A stretch of DNA of 25,606 bases from an uncultured Acetatifactor sp. (lineage in GTDB: Bacteria > Bacillota > Clostridia > Lachnospirales > Lachnospiraceae). Positions 22,701-25,606 of this stretch are shown here, piece by piece; position 1 is the stretch's first letter; the number at the start of each line of letters is the position of its first letter. The stretch is from contig CAKRYI010000029.1 in the NCBI GenBank assembly GCA_934426825.1, forward strand, positions 1 through 25,606, in the 5' to 3' direction. Both the position numbers and the translations under genes were made by a program. The notes under the pieces were generated by a model. It was not told where the DNA came from. It saw nothing but the letters and a program-made list of their open reading frames with translations, and searched no databases.

Positions 22701-25313
22701 ATTACCGTTGCCTATACAGACCGTTCCGGTAATGAAATGCAGCCCTATGTGTCGAAGGAGATTGTGATTGACAGACAAAATCCCAAGGTTGACAAATACA
22801 GCTTTGTACCGGCTGCAGCGGGAGGCATTGGAGAAACTGCGGACTTTAACGGTAATTTTGAGTATGGATATTTCTTTAAAAATAATTTTACGTTGAATAT
22901 TCATACTTCTGATGAAAATCCTTCGTCCGGAATGGACAAAGTAAGCTATCGGCTGATACCTTACGAAAATGGAGCAAAAAAGGAGGAACAGGCGGGGACG
23001 GTTTCTACCACGGAAGGAACGGCAGCGGTTGTTATTCCCAATGGATTTAAAGGACAGATTGCGGCAGGGTGCAGCGACAATGCCGGAAATGCGTCGTTGG
23101 AGGTGACCTCCAAGGGCTTTGTGGTTGACGGCTCAGCTCCGGAGATAAATGTAACCACTAACAATACTACTGCTTATAAAGACGCAGAGGGAAATCCGCT
23201 GTATGTGGAAGATATCAGTGTTACTGTGACAATTGCGGATACGCTGTCCGGCATCAGGGAAATCGGATATGCACAGAGTTCCGAGAACGATTCTTTTGCC
23301 AGAAAGAGTATCACTCTTAGCAGTACGGGATATAGTGTCGGAGATGATATTGGGGATGGATGGATTGTTGCCGCTATGGATGCAAATCTTGTGACAAAAG
23401 CAACAAAAACATTCACTTACAGCCTTGATGACAATGATATTATTCTTACTTTTGATGCTATGGATTGCGCCCAGAATAGAAATACAGGGGTTAGCAGCGA
23501 GAAATTTACCATTGATAAAACGAATCCGGTAATTACCGTTGCTTTTCGTCCGGCTGACAGTAAAGGGGCATATTATAATACAAACCGGATAGCAGATATA
23601 ACGGTGAAGGAACGCAATTTTAATGAGTCTCTTATCCGGGCAAACATACAAAACAGTTTTGGCAATGTTCCGCACATGGTGTTCAGGGAAGTGTCTAAGA
23701 CAGAACATGTAGCGGTCATTGATTTTGATGAAGGCGACTATCAGTTTGAAATGACCGGAACGGATTTGGGAAATCATGCCGCAACAGTGAATTATAGTGG
23801 TGGAAACGAAAGACTGTTTTATGTGGATAAGACAAAGCCGGTTATTACGGACAATTTTAGCGAGTTCGACAATCATGCTACGCAGAACAGCTTTAATGAG
23901 GACAAGCCGGTTTCCATTTCCGTAACAGAGCATAACTTTTCCGCGGATTCCGTTGCACTGCATATTTGGAAGAAGGAAGCAGGGGCAGAACATAATATAT
24001 TTGGAATGAGTGATGTTACTGCTGAACTGACGAAGAACTCCGGCTGGGTTACAAAGGGAGATATACACACAATTACGTTCACAGTATCCAGTGATGCGGT
24101 ATATCAGATAGAACTCACTCCGGTTGATATGGCGGGTAATGTGGCGGAACATAGAAACTCCGTTATCTTTGAAATTGATAAAACCATTCCGGTAGTCAGC
24201 GCCAAAAACGGAGAAAAGGTAAACAGTGATGCAACAGAATTTGTCGACATATATGACTATGACCGGAGAGAGGAAGCGGCACCGACAATAGAGTTTAGTG
24301 ATTTAAATATGAATTACACAAAATACAACTTAACGGTCTGGAAGGCGGATGATTCCGATTCACAATCCATGCCGGTTATCAGACCTTTTCAGGTGTATCT
24401 GAAAGAGGATGCAGGAAGAACGGGAACGATAAGCGGTGGAATGTTTACGCTTCCTGATTTTAATCAGGACGGTGTTTATGCTCTGGAGGCAGCAGCCGTT
24501 GATATTGCCGGAAATGAAAGTGTGGTCAATACCAATACATATGCACGGTTAGTGGAACAGGATGTATTGGCATATATTTTGGACAGCAATGTTCAGAATA
24601 AGACCGGTCTGTACTCTTTTCAGGATGAAAAAGGAACGCCTATCAGTATGCGGCCGGACAGTTTTAGTGATTTGGAAATCTTTGCGCTCGCCAAAAAGGA
24701 TACACCGGTGGAGGTTGTTTTGCGAGATGCAAACGCAGAGGAAATTCCCGTAAATACACAGGTAAAAACCGATGATAGTATTTATGGATTTACGATTTAC
24801 AATTTTGTGCTTCCGTCAGACTTTTTCAAAGATACATTTTCCACAGATATGGATGCGGACCTGCATCTTACCGTGAAAAATGAGGATAAAAGAATTGACT
24901 TGGGTAAACTACATATTGACAATGTAGCGCCCACCTGTACGTTGCCGGATGGATTTGACTCGTGGCACTGGTATGTCGGAAATGAGACTCGTACCCTGAC
25001 AATTTCGAATATTGATGAATTACTGGACGAGGAAAAGTGCCGAGTATACGACAACGGAAAAGAAAAAGAATTTATTTATTCCCGTGATGATAATACATTG
25101 ACATTCACATTGGAGAAAGGATGGCACAGTGTAGGAATTTCTCTTTGTGATATGGCGGGAAATGAGAACAACATTCCGGAAAGAGTGAATCTGTATGTAG
25201 GTTACTTCTGGATGGGAATGATAGGCGCCGGAACCGGTGTTTGCGGTGGCACGGCTCTGCTTGTAGGAATACGCCTTAAAATGAAAAGAAAAAGAATGGC
25301 AGATGCCTTTTAG
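19749..25313 (+). CDS. Giant Sec-exported Ig-like surface protein with C-terminal membrane anchor
   Basis: 1854 residues. A Sec signal peptide is clear: basic start, hydrophobic core 20-34, likely cut after NVSA (residue 43 or 44). There follow a SpaA/carboxypeptidase-regulatory-like module (about 48-130), an I-set Ig domain (about 137-225; LTYQWYKDE and ADAGTYKCKV), a Big_3_5-like module, then a series of bacterial Ig-like modules joined by about ten (V/I)D-x-x-x-P linkers from DHTAPQ at 408 to IDNVAPT near 1724. Most modules end with an (A/D)xAGN-type strand. A single Gly-rich helix (about 1819-1841) and the cytosolic tail KMKRKR anchor it; there is no LPXTG. It would form a long rod from the membrane through the cell wall. 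Its place at the end of the core operon suggests an EsaA-like wall-spanning role, which is inference. Confidence 0.8.
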   Translation: MSKNQRNIYNVIPTSVYRGIGFLLSILMVLTLIPTWAMTNVSAATKDPSFIFTDKKGRGISGIIVTLRGTNGEADVISNVSDENGTAEFFNNKPLQGSSYTYSVSTGDYLPVSRGDVITISDENEPVAMTLYASAPTGVITPQNPEVIFGDAVTFEAKATGMGELTYQWYKDENILQQKNDRALNLEGVTMADAGTYKCKVASDLAHDGDELELVSDLKVLKATPNIVIESNPVSGSRYTPEGVTFSVTVSHPSNENMDKPAGEVTLIVDEKEKEKVALSGGTAVFTPVNMDSTVIHTVSVKYSGDENYEQNEAAVSYEVGKIMPEEGVHYQTNTPNGNDGWYKEGENLQITPIGLFDQIREGQNGEWKALLEKSEDSASDGQSITFYLKNSQNGEVSKPCTIPYKLDHTAPQNQQAERNMVDGWFGKKWESEFLGNICGGGRWNSDNYGYHVTLSADDEASKVAYFQWRYNGENNWSEPVEATGGKAQINVNFNKWNTYGIEVIACDKAGNVSEGNKILPPKSLIVEYDMQGFQKYINPQKEDVAEDELAADTCLIHNQEVEVSLTAPAADFKSDAIVVKVNDEPITVEWNAEGTSYVAKFTLTEGNSVVKIEAPQYSILAGETESSVVDNTYESHVHIVDTTNPVMEVSFVSGGDAGAPFTEGRTMTVSITDKNFRTDELYFSVLKANDIQGNPIDEFDADGFLQKLKDAAWKTEGDVHTANVDFVMEANYEFTLEYKDIANNPAKAYVAEPFAVDKNPPENLKIEYISNPVSTFLQSITFGYYKPSVTIRLSADDTVSGVDCFNWTYTRQDGSSTSKNVEEKTARISCTDSENFQYGNGNRTAVATFTLTADEFSQYRGSFSFSATDKAGRTSNVHYGNGTAKNENGEEYNTDEKHVVVLDTIAPVLEVEYPEAQKETSKLYYDATCGDIVPVTLKIMEANFYPEDVKIRINEAEYTGVKWSQNNDEWTGVISLEQDGTYVITVAYTDRSGNEMQPYVSKEIVIDRQNPKVDKYSFVPAAAGGIGETADFNGNFEYGYFFKNNFTLNIHTSDENPSSGMDKVSYRLIPYENGAKKEEQAGTVSTTEGTAAVVIPNGFKGQIAAGCSDNAGNASLEVTSKGFVVDGSAPEINVTTNNTTAYKDAEGNPLYVEDISVTVTIADTLSGIREIGYAQSSENDSFARKSITLSSTGYSVGDDIGDGWIVAAMDANLVTKATKTFTYSLDDNDIILTFDAMDCAQNRNTGVSSEKFTIDKTNPVITVAFRPADSKGAYYNTNRIADITVKERNFNESLIRANIQNSFGNVPHMVFREVSKTEHVAVIDFDEGDYQFEMTGTDLGNHAATVNYSGGNERLFYVDKTKPVITDNFSEFDNHATQNSFNEDKPVSISVTEHNFSADSVALHIWKKEAGAEHNIFGMSDVTAELTKNSGWVTKGDIHTITFTVSSDAVYQIELTPVDMAGNVAEHRNSVIFEIDKTIPVVSAKNGEKVNSDATEFVDIYDYDRREEAAPTIEFSDLNMNYTKYNLTVWKADDSDSQSMPVIRPFQVYLKEDAGRTGTISGGMFTLPDFNQDGVYALEAAAVDIAGNESVVNTNTYARLVEQDVLAYILDSNVQNKTGLYSFQDEKGTPISMRPDSFSDLEIFALAKKDTPVEVVLRDANAEEIPVNTQVKTDDSIYGFTIYNFVLPSDFFKDTFSTDMDADLHLTVKNEDKRIDLGKLHIDNVAPTCTLPDGFDSWHWYVGNETRTLTISNIDELLDEEKCRVYDNGKEKEFIYSRDDNTLTFTLEKGWHSVGISLCDMAGNENNIPERVNLYVGYFWMGMIGAGTGVCGGTALLVGIRLKMKRKRMADAF

Positions 25314-25352
25314 GGTGAAGAGCTCCCATTTTGAAAGAAAGCGAGGAACAAT

Positions 25353-25606
25353 ATGGCAACCATAGCCCTCTATGCCTCCCGGATTAACCAAATGCCCGGA
25401 CTGATGAAAGAAACCAAAAAGTCTGTGGTAGACTACCGGAAGGAACTGACTGCCCTAAAAAAGAAAACCTTGCAAATCAATTCTGCCATCTGCGACTTAA
25501 GCGGCGTGGTGCAGACCATCAGCGCCTCTACCCGGATTCAGGAGGAAAAAGAAACCTCCCTGAACGAACTGGAACGGAAAACAGCGCAGTTTGTGGAGGA
25601 TGCGGT
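25353..25606 (+). CDS. Second T7SS effector, N-terminal domain (runs off the window)
   Basis: The frame opens at ATG 25353, 39 bases after the Ig-tower stop, with GCGAGGA upstream, and is open to the end of the window (84 complete codons). The protein begins MATIALYASRINQM, and about 42 of the first 84 residues match the effector at 5403-6653, including ICDLS, AST and QEEK/SLNE. This is the trafficking domain only; the toxin part lies beyond the window. Codons are visibly more C/G-ending (ACC, GCC, CTG, CGG) than in the operon before it, suggesting that the gene was acquired separately. The next downstream gene would be expected to be its immunity protein. Confidence 0.8.
   Translation, partial: MATIALYASRINQMPGLMKETKKSVVDYRKELTALKKKTLQINSAICDLSGVVQTISASTRIQEEKETSLNELERKTAQFVEDA

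Noticed and set aside
23133..24152. Long minus-strand ORF (339 codons) inside the Ig-tower gene, and a similar one at 19947-20840
   Set aside because: Both are antisense to a gene with clear signal peptide, domains and anchor. Their translations are Cys/His/Ile-rich, lack domains, and have no ribosome binding site; they are codon shadows.
19749..25313. Sortase-anchored adhesin
   Set aside because: There is no LPXTG-like motif before the C-terminal helix. The Gly-rich helix and KMKRKR tail would fit a plain membrane anchor, so sortase anchoring is not supported.
1..25606. CRISPR arrays, tRNA or rRNA genes, insertion sequences
   Set aside because: No regularly spaced direct repeats, cloverleaf-forming segments, rRNA-like sequence or transposase reading frames were recognised by reading. 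A computed scan would be the decisive check.

Overview
The window reads as a low-to-moderate GC Firmicute, most likely a clostridial (Lachnospiraceae-type) gut or anaerobic bacterium. The evidence is strong AGGAGG-type ribosome binding sites, A/T-rich codon use, tightly packed co-directional operons with ATGA/TAATG overlaps, and families typical of Clostridia (TraX, PF12746-like GNAT, HIT, TrmH, TadA, Firmicute-type EssC domains). The genus is an inference; there is no rRNA or other marker.

Positions 1-5095 hold ordinary and accessory genes, all on the + strand: a broken C-terminal piece of a MATE exporter, a HIT-domain hydrolase, two unrelated GNAT acetyltransferases, a MazG-like pyrophosphohydrolase that has lost its centre by an in-frame deletion, a TraX membrane protein, a TrmH/SpoU rRNA 2'-O-methyltransferase and the tRNA adenosine deaminase TadA. 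Positions 5106-6653 hold a minus-strand pair: a 416-residue secreted effector or toxin-like protein followed by a small immunity-like protein.

Positions 7017-25606 are the notable part: one long + strand unit that looks like a complete but unorthodox type VII secretion system (T7SS). In order it encodes a coiled-coil protein, a TPR protein, three small helical WXG100-like proteins, a proline-rich repeat protein, an EssC-type ATPase split into two genes (domain D1 in the first, D2 and D3 in the second), a canonical WXG100 protein with a YxxxD tail, a 48-residue protein, two tandem immunity-like proteins, a transmembrane Ser/Thr kinase with intact catalytic motifs in the place where EssB/YukC (a pseudokinase-TM protein) would be expected, a two-helix membrane protein, a 1854-residue Sec-exported Ig-like tower with a C-terminal anchor, and finally the start of a second effector whose N-terminal domain matches that of the effector at 5403-6653.

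A plausible working model: the two ATPase proteins drive export of WXG100-like substrates and of effectors carrying the shared N-terminal MATIALYA domain. The kinase-TM protein and the small 2-TM protein form the membrane complex, and the Ig tower spans the cell wall. The TPR, coiled-coil and proline-rich proteins act as cytosolic adaptors, and the small immunity-like proteins protect the producer. The component identities of the ATPases, WXG100 protein and kinase rest on visible motifs; the assembly and roles are inference.
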